The notes beneath the pieces are model-generated. The model saw nothing but the letters and a program-made list of their open reading frames with translations, was not told the DNA's origin and searched no databases. Positions 20,816 through 28,754 of a stretch of DNA of 36,617 bases are shown piece by piece (positions within the stretch are counted from its first letter, which is position 1; each line of letters starts with the position of its first letter). Source of the stretch: a virus. Both the position numbers and the translations under genes were made by a program. Location: IMG/VR virus record IMGVR_UViG_3300042896_001104, positions 1-36,617 of that record; one strand, given 5' to 3'.

Positions 20816-22123
20816 ATGGCAAACCAACATACAGGAGGGAAATGGAATGTTTACGACGAGCAAATTAAGCAAATTTTAGAAGAGAATCAAGGTATAAAAT
20901 CTATTGAAATAGTAAATAAAATACAAGGTGATTTTGACACTCATCAGCGCGAGTCGTTTTCAAGATACATTAGTAGAAATATTAGTAGTAATAAGTTTTC
21001 TAAGGACGTTGAGATAGTTGTCGAAAAAGAAGTTGATGAAGATTTAGAGAACGAAACTACCACTGAAACTAGTCAATATCGTAAAAATCGTGGATTTACT
21101 GCTATTTCTTCTTCCGGTGGTATAATGGATATTAATCAATATTGCGAGTTCTACGGTTTCGATTATGACACTGTAAAGAGTTGGAAATTAGTTTCTCATA
21201 CCGGAACTCCATATTACAATATCGCTTTTTATAGTTCAGAAGAACAATTTGAGAATGATTACTTAGAAATAAAAGAGATTCTGACTACGGAACTTGAAAA
21301 ATGCATCAAACATACTTCTACAAGTATCGCAGGAAATGAAGTTGCAAATATTATAATTGGTGATCCGCACTTAGGAGCTTATATCAACGGATTAGTGAAT
21401 ACAAAAGATTTCTCTATTCCAATTTTGATTGATTACATCGAGGATATTGTTGTAAAAGTAAATAAAAGAGGGTTTAGCGAAGTAAATGTGATGTTTTTGG
21501 GCGATATGATAGAGAGTTTTACCGGTTTAAACCACAAAAACTCTTGGAAAGGACTGCAAAAAGGAATGATTGGAGCAGAGGTTATTAAGTTTTCTGTTAA
21601 AATATGGCATGAAAAGTTTCTGTCAAAAATCACCAACCTTAAAAAAGTGAAGTTGGTTGCTGGAAATCACGATAGGCTTACTTCAGATAAAGAAGAAGAC
21701 GTTGACGGAGGAGCTGCTGATTTAATTGCTTTTGGATTAGAACTTTTGGGATATGATATTGAGTTTCACCCAACGGTTATTTCATGTGAGATAGACGGCA
21801 TAAACTACATACTACTTCATGGTCATAAAGGAATTAGTAAGAAGGCGACTAAGGATATTTGTTGGGATTTCGGGAAGAAAGGAGTTTTTAACGTAATCCT
21901 TGAAGGACATCTTCATTCAATAATTCAAAAACTAAGCATGAATATGAAAGGAAAATTCAACATCATAAAAGATGATTCTGTGGACCACATTAGAATGCAT
22001 GCAAGGAGTTTATTTACCGGAAACGGATATAGTGAAGATTTAGGTTTTACGTCGAACGCCGGATTCTCTATAATCACCAATAATGGAAAAGGTCTTCCAG
22101 ATATTGATAACAAGCTATTATAA
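20816..22123 (+). CDS. Calcineurin-like metallophosphoesterase
   Basis: 435 residues. N-terminal 170 residues contain a helical region and a small domain (GGIMDINQYCEFYGFDYDTV). The C-terminal phosphoesterase has every metal motif: Asp183/His185 in IIGDPHLGAY, GD at 229-230 in MFLGDMIESF, Asn-His in VAGNHDR (281-287), His335 in LLHGHKG and GHLH at 364-367. Related phage enzymes act on nucleic acids or nucleotides. The stop overlaps the next start (TAATGG). Substrate unknown; a DNA-processing role is inferred from the replication-region location. Confidence 0.85.
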   Translation: MANQHTGGKWNVYDEQIKQILEENQGIKSIEIVNKIQGDFDTHQRESFSRYISRNISSNKFSKDVEIVVEKEVDEDLENETTTETSQYRKNRGFTAISSSGGIMDINQYCEFYGFDYDTVKSWKLVSHTGTPYYNIAFYSSEEQFENDYLEIKEILTTELEKCIKHTSTSIAGNEVANIIIGDPHLGAYINGLVNTKDFSIPILIDYIEDIVVKVNKRGFSEVNVMFLGDMIESFTGLNHKNSWKGLQKGMIGAEVIKFSVKIWHEKFLSKITNLKKVKLVAGNHDRLTSDKEEDVDGGAADLIAFGLELLGYDIEFHPTVISCEIDGINYILLHGHKGISKKATKDICWDFGKKGVFNVILEGHLHSIIQKLSMNMKGKFNIIKDDSVDHIRMHARSLFTGNGYSEDLGFTSNAGFSIITNNGKGLPDIDNKLL

Positions 22124-22305
22124 TGGCAAAATGTAAACAATGCGGGCAGAAAGATGGAGTTCATAAAATGGGTTGTGAATCTCAAAAACAAATAATAGTG
22201 CTACCTAAATTTCAAAATGAAGAGGATAAAAAGCATTGGGGATATGGAGAAGAGGCGCTATTCAAAATGCTAAATGACATTGCTAACGGAAAATTAAAGA
22301 AATAA
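22123..22305 (+). CDS. Small zinc-ribbon-like protein
   Basis: 60 residues with CKQCGQKDGVHKMGC near the N-terminus (CxxC-x9-C, residues 4-18) and a short helical C-terminus. Starts on the last base of the phosphoesterase gene, so translation is coupled. Function unknown. Confidence 0.6.
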   Translation: MAKCKQCGQKDGVHKMGCESQKQIIVLPKFQNEEDKKHWGYGEEALFKMLNDIANGKLKK

Positions 22306-22446
22306 ACTCCACCGAGGTAAAAAATCTGCGCTTGTCGGCGCCGTAGGAATCTATAAAGCTTGAGTCAAAAAGCATCTTGGTGGATGAAAAAAGTGACGTG
22401 CTTAATTTATAGACAGACTGACCGCTAAGAAAGTTTAGCATTTTTT
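22306..22446 (+). ncRNA. Candidate structured intergenic RNA with pseudoknot
   Basis: The gap between two coding genes can fold strongly. Outer stem TCCACCGAGGT (22308-22318) with ATCTTGGTGGA (22374-22384) gives 11 pairs. Inside are hairpins CTGCG/CGTAG (22326-22330, 22342-22346) and GCTT/AAGC (22358-22361, 22370-22373). TCTATAA (22350-22356), inside the outer stem, can pair with TTATAGA (22407-22413) outside it, a pseudoknot. It ends with GCTAA/TTAGC (22424-22439) and six T residues. It could be an sRNA, attenuator or one of the Bacteroidota RNA motifs; no Rfam match can be claimed. Confidence 0.45.
22424..22446 (+). terminator. Weak intrinsic terminator
   Basis: GCTAA (22424-22428) pairs with TTAGC (22435-22439) around GAAAGT, then A and six T residues. 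The stem is only five pairs, so it may be partial or regulated, at the 3' end of the candidate RNA. Confidence 0.4.
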
Positions 22447-22464
22447 CAAATTAAATTAAGATAA

Positions 22465-22659
22465 ATGGATTCTAAAAAACTAATCAATTTCAGCAATGTT
22501 TCTCAGGAGTTAACCGGAAATAAAAATACAATCAGAGCAAATAGAAACGGTGGTGAATTCTCAGAATCTATAAAAGAGCTTGTGGAGTTTTTAGATGGGT
22601 GGGTTTTGAGGAATTCAAAATCAAAGGGAGCTACTGTAATCATAAAAACTAAAAATTAA
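22465..22659 (+). CDS. Conserved phage hypothetical protein
   Basis: 64 residues. The N-terminus FSNVSQELTGNKNTIRANRN resembles a small phage family (TG...TIRANR) with a short C-terminal helix KELVEFLDGWVLRN. It overlaps the DnaA-like gene by one base (TAATG). Function unknown. Confidence 0.55.
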   Translation: MDSKKLINFSNVSQELTGNKNTIRANRNGGEFSESIKELVEFLDGWVLRNSKSKGATVIIKTKN

Positions 22660-22997
22660 TGAAGGAGTACGAAGTGATTAGTATGATTAAAGACATACAG
22701 AGAGAAACCGGTATAGATATTAGGATAAAGTGTCGTAAAAGAGAGAATTTCTATTCGAGAGTAGTAGTTTTCAGGGTTTTAAAGGAGCGAAAGTCAAGAT
22801 TATCATTAGAAAAAATAGGTTCAATCGTAAATACAAACCATACAGCAGTAATGCATACGATGAAAGCATATGAAAACCTAAAAAACTACCCTGATTTTAA
22901 GGAAATAGAAAGAAATATTAGAAATATAATCAGAGAGAGAAAAGTTTCTACCCAAATCTATTGCAACCAAATACCCTATCCAAATGTGCAAAACTAA
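22659..22997 (+). CDS. DnaA domain IV-like DNA-binding protein
   Basis: 112 residues. SRVVVFRVLKERKSRLSLEK then IGSIVNTNHTAVMHTMKAYE (residues 33-72) reproduces the DnaA C-terminal helix-turn-helix, including the signature loop (NHTAVMHT in place of DHSTVIHA). There is no AAA+ domain, so it is a stand-alone DNA-binding module. It may bind DnaA boxes to recruit or block the host initiator. It is coupled to genes on both sides. Confidence 0.7.
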   Translation: MKEYEVISMIKDIQRETGIDIRIKCRKRENFYSRVVVFRVLKERKSRLSLEKIGSIVNTNHTAVMHTMKAYENLKNYPDFKEIERNIRNIIRERKVSTQIYCNQIPYPNVQN

Positions 22998-23190
22998 TAA
23001 CAAGTACTCTATCGAAAGAGATAAAAAAATAACGAATGCTTACTGTAAAGAGTTTACGGTATTCGATGTGATTGAAGTTCTCCGGAAAGACGGTAAATCT
23101 AAGCTTTGGGAGAAAATAAAATCAAAATGGACCGTAGAAGACTGGAAAGAATTTTTTAAACTAAAAATAGATAATTATGAAACTGAATGA
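22984..23190 (+). CDS. Small hypothetical protein
   Basis: 68 residues (KKITNAYCKEFTVFDVIEVL then WEKIKSKWTVEDWKEFFKLK). The Trp-rich C-terminus is probably helical. Overlaps both neighbours by 14 bases. No family recognised. Confidence 0.5.
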   Translation: MCKTNNKYSIERDKKITNAYCKEFTVFDVIEVLRKDGKSKLWEKIKSKWTVEDWKEFFKLKIDNYETE

Positions 23191-23812
23191 AGCTGCTAAA
23201 CTACTTGTAAACAAAACACATGCTATTAAAGACGATTGTGGAAATTTCTACTTACTAAAAAAAGTATTAAAAGTAGCATTTCCAAATGATAAACTAACAG
23301 ATAGTTTTGAATTTAATAGATGTGATAATTTTTACGGGGCGTGTATTCATGAAAAGGATAGTTGGGCTAATATAGGTTCTTATATAAAAGATTTAAAAAT
23401 TATAAATCTTTCAGACATTGAAACCAAAAAAGCAGAACAAAAATCTGTTAAAATATCAGATTTACCAACTTACTCTCAAATAGAATATAACTCAGAAGCG
23501 GAATTTGAAAAAGTAGTTGATGAAACACTACAACAAATAAGAGAAACTCTAATCGCCAAAGGAAAAGAGTATAGACGTAATAACAATCCTTTTCACAATT
23601 TTGAAGTTGGCGCCAGGAAAAAGAATATTACACGAGAAAAAGTGTTGGATGGAATGTTGCTAAAACATGAAATATCTATCGAGGATATTACCAATGACTT
23701 AGATTCAGGAAAACTCCCTACGGAAGCAGTAGTTAACGAGAAGTTTGGAGATGTACTAATCTACTTAATCCTTAAAAAAGCAATGTTTTTACAAAGAATA
23801 CTTAACAAATAA
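23177..23812 (+). CDS. Nucleotide-modification-associated (DUF1599/Nmad-like) domain protein
   Basis: 211 residues. The first 85 are a variable domain. The C-terminal half, LIAKGKEYRRNNNPFHNFEV near residues 125-145, GMLLKHEISIEDITNDLDSG near 159-178, then EKFGDVLIYLILKKA, matches the phage DUF1599/Nmad-type pattern (KG.EY......NPF.NF, KH..SI.D, D...Y..L..A). Members are linked to nucleotide metabolism or DNA base modification and related to dUTPase-like or MazG helical folds. The specific reaction is unknown. Confidence 0.65.
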   Translation: MKLNEAAKLLVNKTHAIKDDCGNFYLLKKVLKVAFPNDKLTDSFEFNRCDNFYGACIHEKDSWANIGSYIKDLKIINLSDIETKKAEQKSVKISDLPTYSQIEYNSEAEFEKVVDETLQQIRETLIAKGKEYRRNNNPFHNFEVGARKKNITREKVLDGMLLKHEISIEDITNDLDSGKLPTEAVVNEKFGDVLIYLILKKAMFLQRILNK

Positions 23813-23817
23813 TTTTT

Positions 23818-24357
23818 ATGAATAACTCACCAAAAATACACTTCCTTAAAAATAGCGAAGGCAAATTCTATAATTCAAGACAAAGAGCATATTTCCCTGA
23901 AATTGTAAATGCTAACTACGAACGAGATAAGAAAATCATTGAAATTCTTATAGAGATGAAATTTAAAGACCATGAAGTTCATACCATTACAGAGCATGAA
24001 TTTATGGAAGAAATGGCTTCTCAAACAACGAATTGTGTTTTGGCCGGTGAGTATTTCGCAAATCTACTATTTAAACTTTCGTGCATACTCCCTACTGTTT
24101 CTCAAGTAAACAAAACTATGTATCAGAAATGTAAACTTGCGATTGAAGTTTTGAAGCCTTTTACAGATATGCATAAGGACTTTATCTCAAAGAAAGAAGA
24201 TGACACCGACGACGTTCAAGGAAATTATGCCGAGTTTATTTCAGAAGTTTCGAAGGTTCATATTTACGAAACTGCCGAAGTCACAGCTCTTTTAAAAGCC
24301 TATCACAAAGACAAAGCAAGTATGCTTGGAATCGCTAAAAAAGTCCTAAATCATTAA
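23818..24357 (+). CDS. Hypothetical phage protein
   Basis: 179 residues, mostly helical (LAGEYFANLLFKLSCILPTV, MYQKCKLAIEVLKPFTDMHK). A short acidic loop EDDTDDV lies near residue 127. No motif recognised. Starts five bases after the preceding stop. Confidence 0.55.
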   Translation: MNNSPKIHFLKNSEGKFYNSRQRAYFPEIVNANYERDKKIIEILIEMKFKDHEVHTITEHEFMEEMASQTTNCVLAGEYFANLLFKLSCILPTVSQVNKTMYQKCKLAIEVLKPFTDMHKDFISKKEDDTDDVQGNYAEFISEVSKVHIYETAEVTALLKAYHKDKASMLGIAKKVLNH

Positions 24358-24367
24358 AATAAATAGT

Positions 24368-24673
24368 ATGATCACGAAAGAAATATTTTGTACTGTAATC
24401 GAAAATCTAAGACAACAAATGTATTTAGATCAAAAATTTGGGGAAGCTATTCAGGATATGTTTGGCTCCGGAAGTCAATGCTCTTATAATGATAATTTGC
24501 TTGTAAAGTCGTTAATGATTTTGCTTCAAATTCATTTCCCAAAAGACGAAGACGGTTTCTGCTTAATTGAACACTATTGCTTTTTTATACAGTTTGGGAA
24601 ATTCGACAAAAATGAAATAATATCAGCAGAAGATTTATATGACCAATTAATCTCTAAAACCAAAACTACATGA
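24368..24673 (+). CDS. Hypothetical phage protein
   Basis: 101 residues: IENLRQQMYLDQKFGEAIQD then MFGSGSQCSYNDNLLVKSLM. The DNLLVKSLM..L...F section recalls a common phage hypothetical family. Overlaps the next gene by four bases (ATGA). Confidence 0.55.
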   Translation: MITKEIFCTVIENLRQQMYLDQKFGEAIQDMFGSGSQCSYNDNLLVKSLMILLQIHFPKDEDGFCLIEHYCFFIQFGKFDKNEIISAEDLYDQLISKTKTT

Positions 24674-24924
24674 ATATAGGATTAAAAGTAAATGTCATTC
24701 ACGTAGTATGCGAGGAAGATGTTGACCAACAAGAATTTGGAGTTGAGTTAAATCTTTCGGGCAAAACTATTGAAGAATACACGCTATACACGATAGATTA
24801 CACTAAGCGTTTCAATAGCAAAATAGGGATTGTGAGTTCAGCAGGATTGGATTTTATCGTGAATGAATCCTACGAAAGTCTGAATAGAAGAATTGCAGAA
24901 CGTCAAACTTTTAGATTCAATTAA
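24670..24924 (+). CDS. Small hypothetical protein
   Basis: 84 residues, beta-rich start NIGLKVNVIHVVCEEDVDQQ. No known family; coupled to its upstream neighbour and abutting the next ATG (TAAATG). Confidence 0.5.
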   Translation: MNIGLKVNVIHVVCEEDVDQQEFGVELNLSGKTIEEYTLYTIDYTKRFNSKIGIVSSAGLDFIVNESYESLNRRIAERQTFRFN

Positions 24925-25740
24925 ATGGACGAAGGCAAAAAAAAGCAACCTAAGAATAAGTCAAGGTATTATCCCGGCATGAAAAAGCAACCGAAAATCG
25001 GTAAGCCAAAACAGCCTAAGAAGAAATATGGACCATTCTCTTTGCAAGGAAAAATAAAGCCAGGAATGAGCGAATATCAAAAGCGAACAATGGTAGAGTT
25101 TATGAAAGTTCGTGAAGGAGAAACGGCAGCACAATGGGAAAAGCGTACTTCACGACGTAGGGTAAAAGAGGTTGATGAAGTAAAGGAATTGGCATTAATG
25201 CATCCGTTACGAGTTTTGCAGAGAAGTCGTGAACGAAACGTGATTGCAAGTAAGAATAAGTTTATTGTAGTTCAGCCGGTAGTTAGAGAATTCGATTTTA
25301 TGCGATATTACGGAATTGTGATAAACTACTATTCGATAAAATACGGAATCCGTAAAGAAGATTTGGAGGTTGGTTTTTATTTCTACTCTAATATTCCTTT
25401 TACAAAAGACCGATTTGAGAATACAATGGTTTTGATGACGGGTAGAAAATCAGGAAAACTAAATCGGTTTTTGAAGGAAGGAATGCTTGAAGAAATCATA
25501 AAAGTGAAGAAAACTCTAAACGGTCCTGATAAAGAAACCCGAACATATCTCTACCGACTCACAAGGACTTTCGTAGATAAACTAACATGGATTTACAGAA
25601 CATTAGGAAAGATGAATACCATACGAATGTCACAACCGGTTTTTACGCCGTTGAGCGCAGAAGAAAAACAGATTATAATGGATATGAATGACGAAATACA
25701 AGATATTCAAACTGGACGAAAACCACAAGAAACACTATAA
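24925..25740 (+). CDS. Basic hypothetical phage protein
   Basis: 271 residues. The first 70 are extremely Lys/Pro-rich (KQPKNKSRYYPGMKKQPKIG), an unstructured nucleic-acid-binding-like tail. Residues about 115-240 form an alpha/beta domain (VREFDFMRYYGIVINYYSIK, KDRFENTMVLMTGRKSGKLN, YRLTRTFVDKLTWIYRTLGK), perhaps winged-helix. It could bind DNA in packaging or replication, but no terminase motif is visible. Function unknown. Confidence 0.55.
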   Translation: MDEGKKKQPKNKSRYYPGMKKQPKIGKPKQPKKKYGPFSLQGKIKPGMSEYQKRTMVEFMKVREGETAAQWEKRTSRRRVKEVDEVKELALMHPLRVLQRSRERNVIASKNKFIVVQPVVREFDFMRYYGIVINYYSIKYGIRKEDLEVGFYFYSNIPFTKDRFENTMVLMTGRKSGKLNRFLKEGMLEEIIKVKKTLNGPDKETRTYLYRLTRTFVDKLTWIYRTLGKMNTIRMSQPVFTPLSAEEKQIIMDMNDEIQDIQTGRKPQETL

Positions 25741-25743
25741 ATT

Positions 25744-25902
25744 ATGGAAAAATTCTTTAGAATATTAAAAATGATTGCTATTTCAGTAGGATTTGCAATA
25801 GGAATAGCAAACGTAGAATTGGGAAAACAAAATACTTATTTATGGGTTGTTATCCTCATTTATACTTTATCAGATGTTTTCGAAAAATGTAAAAAAAATT
25901 AA
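25744..25902 (+). CDS. Small two-helix membrane protein
   Basis: 52 residues from ATG 25744. Two hydrophobic helices, MIAISVGFAIGIANV and YLWVVILIYTLSDVF, joined by a short loop, with positive ends. Starts three bases after the preceding stop. Could be a holin-like or regulatory membrane peptide. Confidence 0.5.
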   Translation: MEKFFRILKMIAISVGFAIGIANVELGKQNTYLWVVILIYTLSDVFEKCKKN

Positions 25903-25934
25903 CCAACAAATATTAAAATAAAGCAATATAAATT

Positions 25935-26108
25935 ATGCCTGAAAACGAAATACCTAAATGGTGGGAAGACTACAAAAAAGAAAACCCTACTGACAAAGAT
26001 GAATACAATCCGTCAAAACACTGTTGTAGAAGATTTTGGAAAGATTTCTGCGATTGCATTAAAAATCCTCCAGCTCCGAAAGATAGAAGATGGAAAAATA
26101 ATTATTAA
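25935..26108 (+). CDS. Small Cys- and Trp-rich protein
   Basis: 57 residues: MPENEIPKWWEDYKKENPTD then KHCCRRFWKDFCDCIKNPPA. Four Cys in 12 residues suggest metal binding. Small Cys-rich proteins like this are common in flavobacterial phage operons. Function unknown. Confidence 0.45.
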   Translation: MPENEIPKWWEDYKKENPTDKDEYNPSKHCCRRFWKDFCDCIKNPPAPKDRRWKNNY

Positions 26109-26149
26109 AACAAAAACCTCGATTGTATAGGCTAAATCTAATAAAAACT

Positions 26150-26734
26150 ATGAATACAGAAAAATTAATTGCTAAGAAAGTCAAACACAATTTTAACCAA
26201 AAGTTGAAACAAGTATTATTTGACGTAGAGAGTTTAAAAGAGCATTTCGACGGATTGCTAATTCATGAATCAGATATTCTTTATCTTGAAGAAGATGATG
26301 TGATATACGGATATGTAAAAGTAGGAGATGTGAGTTTTGACAACGCAGTTCCAAAGGAAGTCGTAGAAGAAGTAGAAACTCAGGAGCTTGAAATTGAAGT
26401 GGAGCCAATTGAAGTGGACGAAACTCCTAACTTATCAGTTGACGCCGATTTTCCTACCTATGAAAAAGACAATTCTGATTTAGAAGTTTTGGAGCCTAAA
26501 ATTGAATCAGAAGCAACCGCCGAAACTTTCGACGAAACTATCACCGTCGATGCAGAAGAAGTTTTCGTAGGAATATCAGATGAACCTTCTCAATTTACTA
26601 AAGAGCCAATTACAGAAGTGGCAGAAACTATTGTAGAGCCTCAGATAGTTAAGGCTGATTATGTTTTTGCCTCCATGCCGTCCGAAGAAATTATTCCGGC
26701 AAAAGTGGTTAAAACTAAAGCTGACAAAAAGTAG
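26150..26734 (+). CDS. Acidic low-complexity hypothetical protein
   Basis: 194 residues from ATG 26150; an in-frame TTG at 26123 is less likely. A short folded N-terminus (residues 1-65, ILYLEEDDVIYGYVKVGDVS) is followed by a long Glu/Val/Pro-rich disordered region (EVEPIEVDETPNLSVDADFP) and a Lys-rich end. Last gene before the terminator. Possibly scaffold- or DNA-mimic-like; unproven. Confidence 0.5.
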   Translation: MNTEKLIAKKVKHNFNQKLKQVLFDVESLKEHFDGLLIHESDILYLEEDDVIYGYVKVGDVSFDNAVPKEVVEEVETQELEIEVEPIEVDETPNLSVDADFPTYEKDNSDLEVLEPKIESEATAETFDETITVDAEEVFVGISDEPSQFTKEPITEVAETIVEPQIVKADYVFASMPSEEIIPAKVVKTKADKK

Positions 26735-26742
26735 TAAAACTA

Positions 26743-26785
26743 AAAAATCCCCGTCTTCATGTTATAGAAGCGGGGATTTTTCTTT
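26743..26785. terminator. Bidirectional intrinsic terminator
   Basis: AAAAATCCCCGTCTTC (26744-26759) pairs with GAAGCGGGGATTTTT (26767-26781) apart from one bulged T, flanked by A and T tracts. It lies between the convergent rightward operon and the leftward groES/groEL pair. Confidence 0.9.
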
Positions 26786-26796
26786 AAAACTCTTGA

Positions 26797-27093
26797 TTAA
26801 AAAACGATGACTATATCTCTATAATCAATCATCAAGTACGTTACTCCGTCCTGAGTGAAGTTTGTCATCTTAAATTTGTCGAAGATAACTTCGTCGCCAA
26901 TATTTAATGTAAATGATCCGTCGGCGAGTTTCGGACATTGCTCACCTATCGAAACTACCTTACCCCTCTTCTGCTTTTCATTAGCATCTACTACTCCGCT
27001 TAAATCAAATCCGGATGCTGTTTTGTTTTCGTTGAATACTTCCTCGACTATTACGATGAGATTCAGTGCTTTTCCTTTGAATTTATTTTCCAT
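26797..27093 (-). CDS. groES: Phage GroES-like co-chaperonin
   Basis: 98 residues. The GroES pattern is visible: ALNLIVIVEEV...SGFDLSG (mobile loop region), KRGKVVSIGEQCPKLADGSF, GDEVIFDKFKMTNFTQDGVT and YLMIDYRDIVIVF. It matches the family in length and strand order. The ATG lies 11 bases inside the end of groEL, so both are co-translated from one message. Expected role: heptameric lid of the adjacent GroEL ring. Confidence 0.82.
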   Translation of the reverse strand: MENKFKGKALNLIVIVEEVFNENKTASGFDLSGVVDANEKQKRGKVVSIGEQCPKLADGSFTLNIGDEVIFDKFKMTNFTQDGVTYLMIDYRDIVIVF

Positions 27094-28645
27094 CTTGACT
27101 GAATCTTTTTAAGGTTACTACATTATTCGTGCGAAGCAAGTTATTAGAAGCAGAAACAGCATTAATCAAGGCGTTTTTAATTCCTTTGGCGGTATCCAGA
27201 ATTCCGGCATCGAACATGTTTACTACTTTATAGTCTTTCACATCATAACCTGTGGGATAAACATCTTTTATATCATCTTGCCAAATAGCATTGGCGTTTG
27301 ACATTATTTTATCAAAAGGAGCGCGAATTGATTGTAGCGTAACATTATCTAAAACATATTCTAATATGTCCCAAGCAGACAATAAGGTAATTCCTCCACC
27401 CGCTACAACTCCACCGTCCTTAGAAGCTCTCACTGCACAAGTTGCGTCATCCACGCGCGCTACTTTCTCTTCAACTTCACTCGGAGTTACACCTCCAACC
27501 ATAATAGTTGAAATTCCTCCTGAAATCTTAGCGATACGCTCACGTAAATAGTTTCGCTCACCTTCATTGGTTTGAAGTTTTATCTGCGCCGTAAGGTCTT
27601 TAATTTTACCGTCGCATTTTTCTTTGTCAAGAGTTTTGCTTGGTGTGATTACGGAGTCTTTTTTACCAATCTCGATACGCTCACATGAACCAAGATATAA
27701 TTCTTCTTTTCCGTTATAGTTTGTACGAGTGATTCCCTGCAAAACTTCGCAACCTAAAACTAAAGCTAAATCAGCCATTGTTTCACGACCTTTCTTTCCT
27801 TGATACGGTGGTTTTATGACACAGAATGGGTATTTACTATTCTGAACATTAGTTAAAATCAGGTTAGAAATATCATGCTCCATATTAGCGATAAGCACTA
27901 ATGGTCTTCCTTGTTCTGAAGCATATTCTAAGAAAGGAATAACTTCGCTTGCAGTCTGAAAGTTAATCAAAGAGCAAAGCACAAGCGGATTGTCAAAAAC
28001 TACTGATTGCGTATCATTCACATTAATAAATCCTTCATTAGCGTATCCGGCGTCAATAGGATTTCCTGCAATGTGTTCGATATAAGTTTCGTCGGTAAAG
28101 CTTCGTTTGTGAGATACGATTCCAAACTCTCCTGCTTTGATAAATGCCTCTTGAACAATTTTAGCAATTTCCTCATCGCCGTGAGCAGAAGTTTTCGCAA
28201 TATCAAACATTAATTTGTCATCTACCGGAACTGCTATCTTATCGATATATTCTAATATTTTTATAACTGATTCGTCAATACGATTTTTAATTTCAATTGA
28301 TGAAGTTCCTTTTTTTAATTCCTCTAAGGAGTTTTTGAAGAAAGCTTGGGTAAGTACGCAAGTTAAAGTGGTGTTGTCTCCTACGATTTCAAAAGTCTTT
28401 TTACAAGCTTCTTTTAGTAGTTCGCAAGCAATATGTTCCATTGGGTCCTCCCAAAAGAGCTGTTCTAATGAATCCCAGCCATCGCTTGTGATATTAGGTA
28501 ATCCGCCAACAGTTTCGAATAAATTATTATTACCTCTGAAACCCATAGTATCGGAAACTATATCGCAACTTTTATTAAGCCCAGATAGTAATCTCGCTTT
28601 TGCATCGTCACCCGATACAACTTGCCTTAAAATTGTATTACTCAT
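27083..28645 (-). CDS. groEL: Phage GroEL-like chaperonin
   Basis: 520 residues from ATG 28645 (a longer frame to 28702 lacks promoter room). Group I chaperonin features: VGDNTTLTCVLTQ (Asp90, equal to E. coli Asp87), apical domain with FDNPLVLCSLINFQTASEVI, then RPLVLIANMEHDISNLILTN and CVIKPPYQGKKGRETMADLA, ERIAKISGGISTIMVGG, ARVDDATCAVRASKDGGVVA (Asp399/400, equal to catalytic Asp398) and GGG at 416-418. Both ATPase aspartates are kept, so it is probably active. The GGM C-terminal tail is absent. The gene order groEL then groES is the reverse of the bacterial operon. Confidence 0.88.
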   Translation of the reverse strand: MSNTILRQVVSGDDAKARLLSGLNKSCDIVSDTMGFRGNNNLFETVGGLPNITSDGWDSLEQLFWEDPMEHIACELLKEACKKTFEIVGDNTTLTCVLTQAFFKNSLEELKKGTSSIEIKNRIDESVIKILEYIDKIAVPVDDKLMFDIAKTSAHGDEEIAKIVQEAFIKAGEFGIVSHKRSFTDETYIEHIAGNPIDAGYANEGFINVNDTQSVVFDNPLVLCSLINFQTASEVIPFLEYASEQGRPLVLIANMEHDISNLILTNVQNSKYPFCVIKPPYQGKKGRETMADLALVLGCEVLQGITRTNYNGKEELYLGSCERIEIGKKDSVITPSKTLDKEKCDGKIKDLTAQIKLQTNEGERNYLRERIAKISGGISTIMVGGVTPSEVEEKVARVDDATCAVRASKDGGVVAGGGITLLSAWDILEYVLDNVTLQSIRAPFDKIMSNANAIWQDDIKDVYPTGYDVKDYKVVNMFDAGILDTAKGIKNALINAVSASNNLLRTNNVVTLKRFSQDGK

Positions 28646-28754
28646 ATTTATTTTGATTTGATTAATTACAGCAAAATTACGATTTTTTTTAAACGACAAC
28701 AAATGTTTGTTGTCTTTTAATTTATATCTTTGTCATTATTAAGTATTTGAGAAA
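28646..28754. promoter_or_regulatory. Divergent groEL / tail-fibre promoter with palindromic operator
   Basis: Minus strand: TTTG (28703-28700) and TAATTTTG (28679-28672) are exactly 20 bases apart, an excellent promoter for groEL. Plus strand: TATCTTTG (28725-28732) is a perfect -7 for the fibre gene, but the nearest TTTG is only 15 bases upstream. The palindrome GACAACAAATGTTTGTTGTC (28695-28714, nine-base arms, two-base centre) overlaps both upstream elements. Confidence 0.6.

Noticed and set aside
24925-25740. Terminase small subunit
   Set aside because: Basic and possibly DNA-binding, but no terminase large subunit follows and no diagnostic motif is visible.
28215-28661. 148-codon plus-strand ORF opposite groEL
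   Set aside because: Lies wholly inside groEL on the other strand; Ser-rich translation is typical of a shadow frame of a conserved gene.
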